Below, piece by piece: positions 1 to 8,039 of a stretch of DNA of 23,801 nt (position 1 is its first letter; each line of letters opens with the position of its first letter). The stretch covers positions 1 through 23,801 of the forward strand of contig JAGAES010000089.1 of assembly GCA_017613055.1 (NCBI GenBank), read 5' to 3'. The notes beneath the pieces are model-generated. The model searched no databases. It worked only from the letters and a program-made list of their open reading frames with translations, and was not told where the DNA came from. The position numbers and the translations under genes are program-made. Source of the stretch: Lachnospiraceae bacterium (GTDB lineage: Bacteria > Bacillota_A > Clostridia > Lachnospirales > Lachnospiraceae).

Positions 1-1
1 C

Positions 2-235
2 AGCGGCGCTATCAACAACGCTCCTACCAAGAAGATCCCGATCTTCGATTTCGAAGTTCCTACCGAGCTTCCGGGTGTTGATCCGGCAATCCTTGATCCT
101 CGCGACACCTACGCTGATGCTTCCGTTTGGGAAGGCAAGGCGAAGGATCTCGCAGGCCGCTTCATTAAGAACTTCGTGAAGTACGAAGGCAATGCGGCAG
201 GTAAGGCTCTCGTTAAGGCAGGCCCTCAGCTGTAA
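2..235 (+). CDS. pckA: Phosphoenolpyruvate carboxykinase (ATP), C-terminal end
   Basis: Only the last 77 codons are in the window, and the frame is open from the left edge to TAA at 233. The residues ([14 protein letters not shown], then [10 protein letters not shown] and [10 protein letters not shown] near the end) match the C-terminus of ATP-dependent PEP carboxykinase as I know the family. That cytosolic enzyme interconverts oxaloacetate plus ATP with PEP, CO2 and ADP; in fermentative gut anaerobes it often runs toward oxaloacetate to fix CO2. The active-site part lies outside the window, so function is inferred from the tail alone. Codons are strongly biased (GCT, AAG, GTT), like hup at the other end of the window, which suggests high expression. 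A strong terminator follows directly. Confidence 0.9.
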   Translation, partial: SGAINNAPTKKIPIFDFEVPTELPGVDPAILDPRDTYADASVWEGKAKDLAGRFIKNFVKYEGNAAGKALVKAGPQL

Positions 236-254
236 TACAATCTTTCTGATAATG

Positions 255-287
255 AAACACCCGGGACGGTTTGTCCCGGGTGTTTTT
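255..287 (+). terminator. Rho-independent terminator of pckA
   Basis: A perfect 13-bp stem (255-267 with 273-285) has a 5-base loop GGTTT and ends in TTTTT (283-287). It lies 20 bases after the pckA stop. The A-rich left arm could let it also stop minus-strand transcription from the convergent GH5 gene. Confidence 0.93.
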
Positions 288-308
288 ACGTTGTATTCGG
301 CTGACTGT

Positions 309-2033
309 TTATTTCATATGTCTCCGGATTCCTCTTACGACGAGGGCGATACCGATGACAATCATCGCGATGCAGACCGCGAGCATCATATAGATGATGA
401 CGGGGTTGTACGAGCCGTCTCCCGGCACGGGTGTCGGCGTCGGCGTTTCGGAAACAGCGGTCTCCGTCTGCGTCGGCTCCGGCGTGACGGTTTCGGTGAC
501 CGGTTCGGTCGGCTCCGGCGATACAATCGGCGTCGGCGTTGCGGAGGGAAGCGGTCTTTGTTCACGCGGTTCGATATCCGGCAGAGAAGCCGGCGTAAGG
601 CTTGTACGGTAAGCTTTATAATCGGTCAGGGCAAGCTTTGCATAGACGGTCCGTGTGCCCTTCGGGACAACGCCCGTGAATTCGGAACCTGCCTGATAAT
701 CCGGCATTACGTACCAGCCGAGGAAACGCATTCCGGAAATGGAAGGATTCGCAGGTTTTCCGTCCGCGGACGAAGCATAATAGTATCCGTTCGCGCGGTA
801 AGAGAAGGAAGCATCCGGATCGGGTTCCGCGGCTGACGGATTGAAGACTTCCGTAAGCGCGCTTCCGCGCTTTACGCTGTTCCATCCTTCCTTCATGGCG
901 TCAAGAATCTCCGGATAATTGATCACGTAGGTTCTCCGGTTGATGTAGGAGTGGCATTCGCCGCCCGAACTGCCCATGGCGCCGTTGTCCCAAACAATCA
1001 TCGGAACGCCGTACATGGCAGCCTTCGTTGCGGTATAGAGGAACCAGTCCGCACGGTACTTGGTATTGTTATGGGAATTGGTCGCGCCGGTTTCACCGAT
1101 GACAACCGGGATGCCGTATTTCAGGAAATTCGACTGGATATCGCGGAACACCGAATCAATGGACGAGCTGTTGACACCGGCCATAAAGGTTTCCTTCTCA
1201 TCGGTCAGGCAGAATTCGTAAGGCGTGTAGCTGTGCACGGATATGATTATGTTGCCGGCAGGCTCGCCGTTATAAGTCGGCATTGCGATGCTTTGAAGAA
1301 CCGAACCCGAGCATGAGGCTGCATAGCCCGGAATCATCAGGCAGCGCTCGTCATTGTGTCCGAGACCGGTGGAACGTACCGCGTTCACGAATACCTGGTT
1401 CAGGTAATTCACGGCGCTGTAACCGTCCGGCGTTCCGTTCCATTCCGCTGCGGTGCCGGCCATGCGGGGCTCGTTCATTCCCTCGAAAATCAGATGCTGG
1501 TCGTAGTTCGCAAAGTATGTCGCAATCTGCGTCCATACCGCGTTCAGTTCTTCGCCGACGGCAGGGTAGGAGGTGTCCAGATCCTTCACATTTACCCAAC
1601 CCTCGTGATGAACGTTAAGAATGACGAAGAGACCGTCGTTATAGCAGTAATCCACGACTTCCTTCACGCGTGCCAGATAGGCGGGGTCAATCGTATAGGT
1701 GCCGTCGTTTGAGATGAAATTCATCCAGGTGACCGGCAGACGGACGGTATTGAATCCGGCGTCGTAAACGGCATCAATGAAACGCTGCGTAACCTTCGGG
1801 TTTCCCCACTGGGTTTCGTGTGTTTCAAGTGATCCGCCGGTGGCGTCGAAGGTGTTGCCGATGTTGAACCCGAGTTCCATCATGGAAACGATTTCCGTTG
1901 CGGAACAGCCGGTCAGCCCGTCCTCTTTCCGCTCCGCCCCGAGTGACCGGGAAGGCGCGGCCGAAGCAACCCCCGTTGTCAGAAGAAGTGTGAGAAGAAT
2001 CAGCGACACGATTCTTCGAAACTGGTGTTTCAT
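309..2033 (-). CDS. Secreted, membrane-anchored GH5 family glycoside hydrolase (cellulase-like)
   Basis: 574 residues. Residues 1-25 form a signal peptide (MKHQFRR, hydrophobic core, ASA-A). Residues 45-380 are a GH5 TIM barrel of the endoglucanase type (probably subfamily 4-like). The signatures are LGFNIGNTFDA (54-64), RLPVTW (98-103), VHHEG (141-145), FEGMNEPR with acid/base Glu188, HSYTPYEF (267-274), VVIGETGA with nucleophile Glu314, and IVWDNG (346-351). Residues 408-468 resemble a Listeria-Bacteroides (InlB-type) repeat (FLGWYVMPDYQAGSEF). Then come a Pro/Thr linker (490-540) and one transmembrane helix (546-567) with an Arg/His/Lys-rich tail. The enzyme should therefore sit on the outside of the cell, held by its C-terminus, and cleave beta-1,4-glucans; the exact substrate is not decidable here. 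A weak AAGAGGG site precedes the ATG. It lies downstream of the SDR gene but has its own promoter. Confidence 0.92.
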   Translation of the reverse strand: MKHQFRRIVSLILLTLLLTTGVASAAPSRSLGAERKEDGLTGCSATEIVSMMELGFNIGNTFDATGGSLETHETQWGNPKVTQRFIDAVYDAGFNTVRLPVTWMNFISNDGTYTIDPAYLARVKEVVDYCYNDGLFVILNVHHEGWVNVKDLDTSYPAVGEELNAVWTQIATYFANYDQHLIFEGMNEPRMAGTAAEWNGTPDGYSAVNYLNQVFVNAVRSTGLGHNDERCLMIPGYAASCSGSVLQSIAMPTYNGEPAGNIIISVHSYTPYEFCLTDEKETFMAGVNSSSIDSVFRDIQSNFLKYGIPVVIGETGATNSHNNTKYRADWFLYTATKAAMYGVPMIVWDNGAMGSSGGECHSYINRRTYVINYPEILDAMKEGWNSVKRGSALTEVFNPSAAEPDPDASFSYRANGYYYASSADGKPANPSISGMRFLGWYVMPDYQAGSEFTGVVPKGTRTVYAKLALTDYKAYRTSLTPASLPDIEPREQRPLPSATPTPIVSPEPTEPVTETVTPEPTQTETAVSETPTPTPVPGDGSYNPVIIYMMLAVCIAMIVIGIALVVRGIRRHMK

Positions 2034-2074
2034 ATGGATAATACCCTCTTTTCATTACGTATAAAAGTAAAGTA

Positions 2075-2103
2075 ATTGTACCGAAAAAAAGGCCTCCCGT
2101 CAA
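2075..2103 (-). promoter_or_regulatory. Promoter of the GH5 gene
   Basis: On the minus strand TTGACG (2103-2098), a 17-base spacer and TACAAT (2080-2075) form a near-consensus sigma-A promoter 42 bases before the ATG. Its -35 box and spacer lie inside the terminator hairpin of the upstream SDR gene. Confidence 0.7.
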
Positions 2104-2122
2104 GATTTCCAGGCGGGAGGCC
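2084..2122 (-). terminator. Terminator of the SDR gene
   Basis: On the minus strand GGCCTCCCG (2122-2114) pairs with CGGGAGGCC (2099-2091) over a 14-base loop and runs into seven T (2090-2084). The stop codon of the SDR gene is 6 bases upstream. Confidence 0.88.
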
Positions 2123-2128
2123 GGCGGA

Positions 2129-2893
2129 TTATACGGTTTTTACGGTCCCCGTGAACTTCGGGTAACCTTCTTCAATCTTTGCGAGCGCTTCTTCAAGACT
2201 CATGCCGTGGAAACTGCCTGCCGTGAAGCAGCGTCCGGACTTCTTATCGTCAATGAAGGCGCCGACGACAACGCCCGGAAGCGAACTCTCGGGAGCATTC
2301 GGCGCGCCCGGTCCGCCGAGATCGGTCCGGCACCAGCCGGGATCCGTCAGATTGATGCACACATCGGTTCCTTCGCACCCTGCGGCAAGATCCATCGTGA
2401 CCTTGTCGAGCGCGGCTTTGCTTGCGGAATAACCGGCCTGCTCGGGCTCGAGGCAGATACCGCTTGTTGTGTTGACGATGCGTCCGAACCCCGCCGCCTT
2501 CATCTTCTTAAGAAAATGATACGTAATCATCATCGGAGCAATCGTGTTAATCAAAAAGCTGCTTGTATAATCGGATACGGGAGTGTTCAGATAATCGGTC
2601 CGGTAAGCGACCTGAACGCCCGCGTTATTTAAGACGATATCAACCCGGACGCCGAGGGCGTCGATTTCGTCAAGCATCGCCTGAACCGCGCAGGGGTCCG
2701 AAAACTCCGCGCCGACCGCAATCGCCTCCACACCGAACGACTTCGCTGTCTCCGTAATCTTTGCACAATGCTCTTTCGTGCGTCCCTGCACAATCAGGTT
2801 GCAACCGCGCTTTGCAAGAAATGCCGCCGCACCGAAGCCGATTCCTCTTGCGGCGCCGGTAACGAACGCCCATCTTCCTTTTACATCCACCAT
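2129..2893 (-). CDS. Short-chain dehydrogenase/reductase (SDR), classical type
   Basis: 254 residues, the normal length for a classical SDR. The Rossmann cofactor loop is TGAARGIG (12-19). NNAG is at 89-92, the structural Asn in LINTIAP is N116, and the catalytic set is Ser144 and Tyr155-x3-Lys159. After the first strand the sequence reads VQGRTKE (35-41), where Arg38 would favour NADP(H). The substrate cannot be told from sequence. The part after the active site (GPGAPNAPESSLPG) suits a flexible substrate lid. AAAGGAGG sits 9 bases before the ATG. It is transcribed toward the GH5 gene, but a strong terminator separates the two, so they are probably separate units. It is cytosolic, with no signal or membrane segment. 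Confidence 0.9.
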   Translation of the reverse strand: MVDVKGRWAFVTGAARGIGFGAAAFLAKRGCNLIVQGRTKEHCAKITETAKSFGVEAIAVGAEFSDPCAVQAMLDEIDALGVRVDIVLNNAGVQVAYRTDYLNTPVSDYTSSFLINTIAPMMITYHFLKKMKAAGFGRIVNTTSGICLEPEQAGYSASKAALDKVTMDLAAGCEGTDVCINLTDPGWCRTDLGGPGAPNAPESSLPGVVVGAFIDDKKSGRCFTAGSFHGMSLEEALAKIEEGYPKFTGTVKTV

Positions 2894-3006
2894 AAGTCTA
2901 TCCTCCTTTTCGGTGGCTTAACGCTATCACATTTGGCGCAATAAGGCAAGGGAGCGGGACAAGATGGATAAGAAGATACGGATTATCATAAGATAGCACA
3001 TCGGAT

Positions 3007-3035
3007 TTGACGAAAAGGGGCCTTTATGATACTTT
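3007..3035 (+). promoter_or_regulatory. Promoter of birA
   Basis: TTGACG (3007-3012), 17 bases and TACTTT (3030-3035), with a TGA extended -10 (3027-3029). The birA ATG follows 43 bases downstream. Confidence 0.6.
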
Positions 3036-3078
3036 ATCATAGACAGGCGGCGGAAAATGCCGCGGAAAGGGCAGCAGT

Positions 3079-3870
3079 ATGGATCGAATCGCGAAAATCA
3101 GGAGCTTTCTAAGACGGCCGGACTTCTTCCGGATTACGCTTCGGGATGAAGCAACTTCCACGAACACGCTTGTGAAGGAGCTGGGGTATGAGGGGGTGCC
3201 GGAAGGATACGTGATGATTGCGAAAAGGCAGACCGCCGGCAAAGGAAGAATGGGGAGACGGTTCGTATCGCCCGAGGCCGGGCTTTACATGTCGGTGCTT
3301 CTGAGGCCGGACTGTCCGGTGACGGAAGCCGTGCGTTTGACTCCCGTTGCGGCCGTAGCGGTCTCGGAGGCGATTCGGAAGCTTTCGGGGGAGCCCGCTG
3401 TGGTCAAATGGGTGAACGATGTGTACCTCGGCGGTCGGAAGGTGTGCGGAATCCTTACGGAATCGGCGCTTACGCCGGAGGGGAAGGCGGATTTCTCCGT
3501 CGTCGGAATCGGCGTGAACATCGAAACGCCGGAAGGCGGATTTGACCCTTCCGTCTCGGAAATTGCGGGAGCGATATACGAATACGGCGAATCGCCCGAA
3601 GATTATCTCGAGCGGCTCGCCGCGGAAATACTTAACAATCTGATTGACTATTATGATGATTTGAAAGATTCAACGCTTGCGAAACGGTACCGGGAGCTTT
3701 GCTTCCTGCCGGGAAAGCGCGTGCTTGTTTTTGAAACCGCGGACGGGCAGAGCGCCGGGAAACCCGCGGAAGTCATTACCGTAACCGACGATTACGGGCT
3801 TCTTGTGCGGTATGCGGACGGCACGGAAGAAGTCCTCATCTCCGGAGAAGTCAGCGTGAAACTGTCTTAA
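3079..3870 (+). CDS. birA: Biotin--[acetyl-CoA-carboxylase] ligase, monofunctional
   Basis: 263 residues. The enzyme makes biotinyl-AMP and transfers biotin to the carrier lysine of biotin carboxylases and decarboxylases. Visible motifs are EATSTNT (24-30), the biotinyl-AMP loop AGKGRMGRRF (53-62), KWVNDVYL (110-117) with the catalytic Lys, and GILTES (124-129). A C-terminal SH3-like cap follows (from about 215: PGKRVLVF, then DYGLLVRYADG). There is no N-terminal helix-turn-helix, so this is the group I enzyme, which cannot act as the biotin-operon repressor. An AAAGGG site lies 10 bases before the ATG; no earlier in-frame start is better placed. It ends 1 base from the convergent histidine phosphatase, with no terminator between them, so the two mRNAs probably overlap at their 3' ends. 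Confidence 0.93.
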   Translation: MDRIAKIRSFLRRPDFFRITLRDEATSTNTLVKELGYEGVPEGYVMIAKRQTAGKGRMGRRFVSPEAGLYMSVLLRPDCPVTEAVRLTPVAAVAVSEAIRKLSGEPAVVKWVNDVYLGGRKVCGILTESALTPEGKADFSVVGIGVNIETPEGGFDPSVSEIAGAIYEYGESPEDYLERLAAEILNNLIDYYDDLKDSTLAKRYRELCFLPGKRVLVFETADGQSAGKPAEVITVTDDYGLLVRYADGTEEVLISGEVSVKLS

Positions 3871-3871
3871 A

Positions 3872-4588
3872 TCAATTCTTTTTGAAGCCGGAATTCGAAA
3901 TCGGCTCGCCTTCGCACAGCAGATGCGCGACCTCGCCGAGCGCGCGGACGCGGAACCAGGCGGTGCCGGGATCCCGTTCCTCGGACTCGATGACCGTGAG
4001 CCCGGTCGGAGCGCTGAAGAAACCGTGCCACAGAAGAGGCGCGGCGATGCCGGTCAGGTGCGCGACAACCGTAAGCGTCGCAATCATATGGCAGAAGATG
4101 ACAATCGTCTTCTCGCAGGGTCCTTCCGGGCCCCAGTTTGTGCGGAACACATGCCCGTCGTGATTGTAGCCGTATTCCTTAAGAAGCCCGTCAAAGCCTT
4201 CCGTAATCGCGAGGTAGCCTTTTTTACAGGAAGGATCGGCATATAACGGTGAGTCAAGCCACGTATCGGCGGAGAAAAGCGACTCGTCTTTCGTCCAGTC
4301 CCCGGGATAGAAATCCCACGCATGACGCACATAGCCTGCCCGCGGGTGGAACGCCCTTCCGGTATATTCCTCAATCCACGGAAGCACGGTTGCTTCCTTT
4401 CCGAGCGGCTCGAGGCAGACGCGGCATGTTTCCTTCGCCCGTCCGAGCGGAGACACATAGTAAGCATCGACCTCCGGGTCGTATTTTTTTATCCATTTTG
4501 CAAGGCATGCGGCCTCGCGTTCTCCTTTGTCGGTCAGAAAGTCGTTTTTGTAATCCGGGTCGCCGTGGCGAATCATTATAATCTTCAT
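3872..4588 (-). CDS. Histidine phosphatase superfamily protein (phosphoglycerate mutase-like)
   Basis: 238 residues. The RHG signature (IRHGDPDY, His8) carries the phospho-accepting His. SPLGRAKET (46-54) gives the conserved Arg50, IEEY (72-75) the acidic pair, and FCHMIATL (166-173) the second His, at 167. The family includes phosphoglycerate mutases and phosphatases of sugars, nucleotides and vitamins. The insert at 80-150, rich in aromatic residues (HAWDFYPGDW), is not one I can assign, so the substrate is unknown. AAAGGAG precedes the ATG by about 7 bases. The gene is convergent with birA. Confidence 0.88.
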   Translation of the reverse strand: MKIIMIRHGDPDYKNDFLTDKGEREAACLAKWIKKYDPEVDAYYVSPLGRAKETCRVCLEPLGKEATVLPWIEEYTGRAFHPRAGYVRHAWDFYPGDWTKDESLFSADTWLDSPLYADPSCKKGYLAITEGFDGLLKEYGYNHDGHVFRTNWGPEGPCEKTIVIFCHMIATLTVVAHLTGIAAPLLWHGFFSAPTGLTVIESEERDPGTAWFRVRALGEVAHLLCEGEPISNSGFKKN

Positions 4589-4629
4589 TCCGTGCTCCTT
4601 TCCGGCAGGTTTCTTTTCATTCCCCGGTT

Positions 4630-4658
4630 AGTATAGGACAGCCCGCCGGAAAATGCAA
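4630..4658 (-). promoter_or_regulatory. Promoter of the histidine phosphatase gene
   Basis: On the minus strand TTGCAT (4658-4653), 17 bases and TATACT (4635-4630), about 42 bases before the ATG at 4588. Confidence 0.65.
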
Positions 4659-4665
4659 TAACCCA

Positions 4666-4694
4666 TTGCGCGAAGCCGGAAAATGTGATACATT
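4666..4694 (+). promoter_or_regulatory. Possible promoter of the zinc-ribbon/ABC operon
   Basis: TTGCGC (4666-4671), 17 bases and TACATT (4689-4694) with a TGA extension. The -35 is poor. It lies back to back with the phosphatase promoter, so the two genes diverge from 4659-4665. The leader (about 4701-4769) contains a small hairpin (CCGGCA, 4719-4724, with TGCCGG, 4738-4743). Confidence 0.4.
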
Positions 4695-4769
4695 CAAAAA
4701 AGAAAAAAAGAGGTTTGCATCCGGCACGGGAAGAACCCTGCCGGTCCCTTAGATAAAAGGAGGAATATC

Positions 4770-6038
4770 ATGTCTGTTTTTTGTCCCAATTGCGGGAATG
4801 AAATGAAAGACGGCGAACTGTTCTGCCCTGCTTGCGGCACCCCGGTTCCGGCGGCGGAACCTGTTATGGCTCCCGTAGCGGGAGCGGCGGAAGCGTTCAC
4901 GCCCGAGCAGCCCGTACAGCAGCCTGTTTATGAACAGCCGGTTTACCAGCAGCCTGCAGATCAGGCTTATCAGCAGCCTGTTGACCAGACCTACCAGCAG
5001 CCGGTTTACCAGCAGCCTGTTGACCAGACCTATCAGCAGCCGGTTTATCAGCAGGGATATTATCAGCAGCCCGTTTACGGACAGCCCGTATATCCCGAGC
5101 AGACGCCGAAGAAGCGGAAGAAACTCGGTTTCGGAAGAAGAATCCTTGCGTTTTTCCTTTGCATTTTCCTCTTCCTCCTTGTACTGCTTTCGGTCGTGTT
5201 CTACGGAATCAGGGAATCCGTTAACGCGGACAACCTGAAGGAAGCTCTGGTCGGCGGAAGCGACATCAATATCGCCGAACTCGAAGTCGGTAAGTTCCTC
5301 GGCGACGAGTATGAAGGCGACAGCGTTGCGGAAGTCATTCTGGATAAGATTCCTGCGGAGCAGAGAGCAATGTATCCGGAACTGAATGAAGAGAATATCG
5401 CCAAGATTCTCGAGGAGAAGGAAGTCGGGAAACTGATTTCATCCACTCTCGGAGATGTTGTTTCGTTCTATACCGGCGAAAGCGACAAGCTCGAAATCGA
5501 CGCCGACAGAATCGTGGATGTTCTTTCCGACAACTCCGATCTGATTGAGGAGTACTTCGGAAAAGCAATGACCGAAGACGATTTCGATGAAATCCGCAGC
5601 AGCATCGAGGATTTGAACGAGAATGAGCTGAAAGACCTTGAAAGCCTTGAAGATATGGACCTCGGCATTCCGAATACGGTGATTAAGATTATCAAGGCCG
5701 TATTCTCGCCGGTAACCTGGTATATCGTTCTCGGCGTTACCGCATTCTTCGCTCTGATGATTATCCTTGCATGCGGCCGCTTCTTTGACAGCAGCCTGAT
5801 GCATATCGGAATCACCTCCGCACTTGCGGGAGGCCTCGTATTCGGCGGAACGAAGCTCGGTGAGGATCTGTTCCTTGACGCTACGGAGAAACCGCTCGGA
5901 GAGAAAACCGCGGGAATGCTGCAGGAACTGATCTTCGGCAAATTCTCTTCTGCAGGTCTTCTGGTTCTCTGCATCGGCGGGGGCCTTGTGGTCTGCGGCA
6001 TCATTTATAAGATTGTTCGCGCCATTGTCGCGAAATAA
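4770..6038 (+). CDS. Zinc-ribbon membrane protein with a Gln/Pro/Tyr repeat
   Basis: 422 residues. The N-terminal zinc ribbon is CPNC (5-8) and CPAC (19-22), the DUF/zinc_ribbon_2 type common in Firmicute membrane proteins. Residues 47-112 are a low-complexity QQPVYQQP(V/A)DQ(T/A)Y repeat; at DNA level, units of about 45 bases recur between 4930 and 5070. A Lys/Arg patch (114-124) precedes helix TM1 (125-145). An acidic, helical region (150-305) follows, and then about three more helices (316-336, 345-361, 394-415). The Lys/Arg patch suggests that the ribbon and the repeat are cytoplasmic and that 150-305 is outside. Function is unknown. AAAAGGAGG sits 9 bases before the ATG. The ABC gene begins 12 bases after the stop, so they are very likely cotranscribed and the protein may belong with that transporter. 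Confidence 0.85.
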   Translation: MSVFCPNCGNEMKDGELFCPACGTPVPAAEPVMAPVAGAAEAFTPEQPVQQPVYEQPVYQQPADQAYQQPVDQTYQQPVYQQPVDQTYQQPVYQQGYYQQPVYGQPVYPEQTPKKRKKLGFGRRILAFFLCIFLFLLVLLSVVFYGIRESVNADNLKEALVGGSDINIAELEVGKFLGDEYEGDSVAEVILDKIPAEQRAMYPELNEENIAKILEEKEVGKLISSTLGDVVSFYTGESDKLEIDADRIVDVLSDNSDLIEEYFGKAMTEDDFDEIRSSIEDLNENELKDLESLEDMDLGIPNTVIKIIKAVFSPVTWYIVLGVTAFFALMIILACGRFFDSSLMHIGITSALAGGLVFGGTKLGEDLFLDATEKPLGEKTAGMLQELIFGKFSSAGLLVLCIGGGLVVCGIIYKIVRAIVAK

Positions 6039-6050
6039 CGGAGAAACCGC

Positions 6051-7583
6051 GTGAGAAAAAGTTCGAAAATAATCTGGATTGCGCTTTCCGTAATTCTCTG
6101 GATCGGAATCTGGACGTTTTTAGCATACCGGCTGAATAAGCCGGTATTGCTGCCTTATCCGAAGAGCGTCTGGAAAGCGTTCATTAAAATGGTGGCCGGG
6201 AAAGGCTTCCTGCCGATTGTACGGGCAAGCTTTGTCCATGTGGCCAGGGGATTTCTGTGCGCGCTTGCGGCGGGCATTCTTCTTGCCGTGCTTGGAAGCC
6301 TTCATGAAGCCGTAGATATCCTTCTGATGCCCGGCGTCAAGCTGATCAAAACCGTCCCGGTCGTGTCCTTTATCATTCTGCTTCTGTTCTTTGTGAAGCC
6401 GGTGAAGATCGGGTTTGTGATTTCGATGCTCATGGTATTTCCGGTCGTTTATGAAAACGTCCGGAAGGGCATCGTTTCGTCGGATAGGAAACTGACGGAA
6501 GCCGCCCAGGTGTTCCGCCTGCCGCTCCTTCGGAAAATGATATACATCCGTATCCCGTCTGCGGTTCCTTATACGGCCGCGGCGTGCTCCACGGGGCTCG
6601 GGCTCTGCTGGAAGGCGGGAATCGCCGCGGAGCTGATTGCGCAGTCGCCGGAATCCATCGGACACGAACTATACTATTCCAAACTGTATGTGGACGCGGA
6701 AAGCGTATTCGCGTGGACGATTGTCATTATCATCGTCAGCGTTTTGTTTGAAAAGTTCTTCATGATTCTGTTCCGCCTCTTCACCGTTTCCGTGAGCGCG
6801 CCCACGCTCTGGAAACATAAAGGCGACCTGCTTCGGTATCTGTTCGGAATCCGTCCGGCAGCAAAGGCCGTTAATCCGGAAACTGCCGAGGAAGAGCAGT
6901 ACGGGAACGCCTCCGACCGGACGGAGCAGCCGGCCGTTTCGAAAGAGGAAACCGGGGAACAGGAGATTTCCGCGGAGCCGGTGCTCACGCTTACGGATGT
7001 CGGTAAGAGCTTCGACGGCCGGAGCGTGCTCTCGAAGATTAACCTTTCGCTCGTTCCGGGAACCGTTACGGTAATAAGCGGGCCTTCGGGATGCGGCAAG
7101 ACGACGCTCCTTCGGATCCTGTTAGGTCTTGAGAGTCCGGATCAGGGGACAAGAGAAGCCGCCAAGGGGCTTCCGATGTCGGCGGTCTTTCAGGAAAACC
7201 GCCTGATGGAACAGCTTTCCGCATCGAAGAACGTCCGCGTCGTAAAGGGAAGGCATTCAAAGGAAGCGGCGGAGGAGCTGCTAAAGAGAGCCGGAATTGA
7301 GGAAACGGAAGGAAAGCCGGTGTCCGCTTTCTCCGGCGGAATGAAGCGCCGGGTTGCCTGGTGCCGCGCATTGACGGCAGAATCCCGCGTTCTGGTGCTG
7401 GATGAGCCGTTTACGGGGCTTGACGAAGCAAAGAAAGACCGTATGACAGAGCTTCTCCGCGAACGGAAGAAAGACAACGCAATTGTCATTGTGACGCATA
7501 ATCCGTCAGAAATCACAAAAATTAGCAGCGCTTTTTCAAACGTCAGGATGCTCGAAATGGGCGGAAAAGGAAAACAATTCTGA
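6051..7583 (+). CDS. Fused ABC importer: SsuC/TauC-like permease plus SsuB/TauB-like ATPase
   Basis: 510 residues, starting at GTG 12 bases after the upstream gene (GGAG 7 bases before the start). Residues 1-255 are a binding-protein-dependent permease of the nitrate/sulfonate/taurine type, with about six helices and an EAA loop (EAAQVFRLPLLRK, 150-162); the conserved Gly of that loop is replaced by Arg156. A hydrophilic linker (270-308) leads to an ATPase domain: Walker A GPSGCGKT (344-351), Q-loop Gln381, signature FSGGM (427-431), Walker B VLVLDEP (447-453) with Glu452, and His483. The ATPase is short (about 200 residues) and compact. In the usual systems these are two proteins beside a periplasmic-type lipoprotein. 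Here they are one chain and no substrate-binding protein gene is in the window. The substrate is unknown. A 12-bp inverted repeat (7527-7538 and 7581-7592) brackets the 3' end. Confidence 0.88.
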   Translation: MRKSSKIIWIALSVILWIGIWTFLAYRLNKPVLLPYPKSVWKAFIKMVAGKGFLPIVRASFVHVARGFLCALAAGILLAVLGSLHEAVDILLMPGVKLIKTVPVVSFIILLLFFVKPVKIGFVISMLMVFPVVYENVRKGIVSSDRKLTEAAQVFRLPLLRKMIYIRIPSAVPYTAAACSTGLGLCWKAGIAAELIAQSPESIGHELYYSKLYVDAESVFAWTIVIIIVSVLFEKFFMILFRLFTVSVSAPTLWKHKGDLLRYLFGIRPAAKAVNPETAEEEQYGNASDRTEQPAVSKEETGEQEISAEPVLTLTDVGKSFDGRSVLSKINLSLVPGTVTVISGPSGCGKTTLLRILLGLESPDQGTREAAKGLPMSAVFQENRLMEQLSASKNVRVVKGRHSKEAAEELLKRAGIEETEGKPVSAFSGGMKRRVAWCRALTAESRVLVLDEPFTGLDEAKKDRMTELLRERKKDNAIVIVTHNPSEITKISSAFSNVRMLEMGGKGKQF

Positions 7584-7692
7584 AAAAGCGCTCAAAAAAG
7601 CGAAAAATTCTACCTTTTGATTGTAAATTGTCAGAATATTCTATGAAATCTGAACAAATTTTGAATAATTTACAAAAATCGATAAAACTGTA

Positions 7693-7721
7693 TTGACAAA
7701 TCAACCCGCCGGTGGTAGAGT
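7693..7721 (+). promoter_or_regulatory. Strong promoter of the repeat-array transcript
   Basis: TTGACA (7693-7698), a 17-base spacer and TAGAGT (7716-7721) with a TGG extended -10 (7713-7715). The 70 bases upstream are AT-rich with A-tracts, like an UP element. Nothing on the plus strand downstream is an ordinary gene, so this promoter serves the array. The start would be near 7728. Confidence 0.7.
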
Positions 7722-8039
7722 ATAGACAACAACAAGAGAGAAAACATCCGGAAGAGCAAACGGATCGGCCGAAGAAATAGGCCAATAAAATACGGAAGAG
7801 GTGATACCGATGTACTAGCCGGCGAAGATCTTGAGAGATGAAAAGGCGACTGTTTAATCTACTTTTAACACCGAAGAAAAGGATGGTACGGTCCAATGGG
7901 ACACCAAACATAATCTGAAGATAACGAAGTGTAAAACGAAAGCAGTTATTAAGCAAGTCAATTCAGTATAGATAGAGATCAAAACAGGAAGGTACACTCC
8001 AATGGGAAAGTAAGTTGGTCCGTATAACATTTGAAATCA

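Noticed and set aside
4718..4745. Hairpin before the zinc-ribbon gene as a terminator.
   Set aside because: On the plus strand no T-tract follows. On the minus strand a T-rich tract lies further on, but no minus-strand gene ends there.
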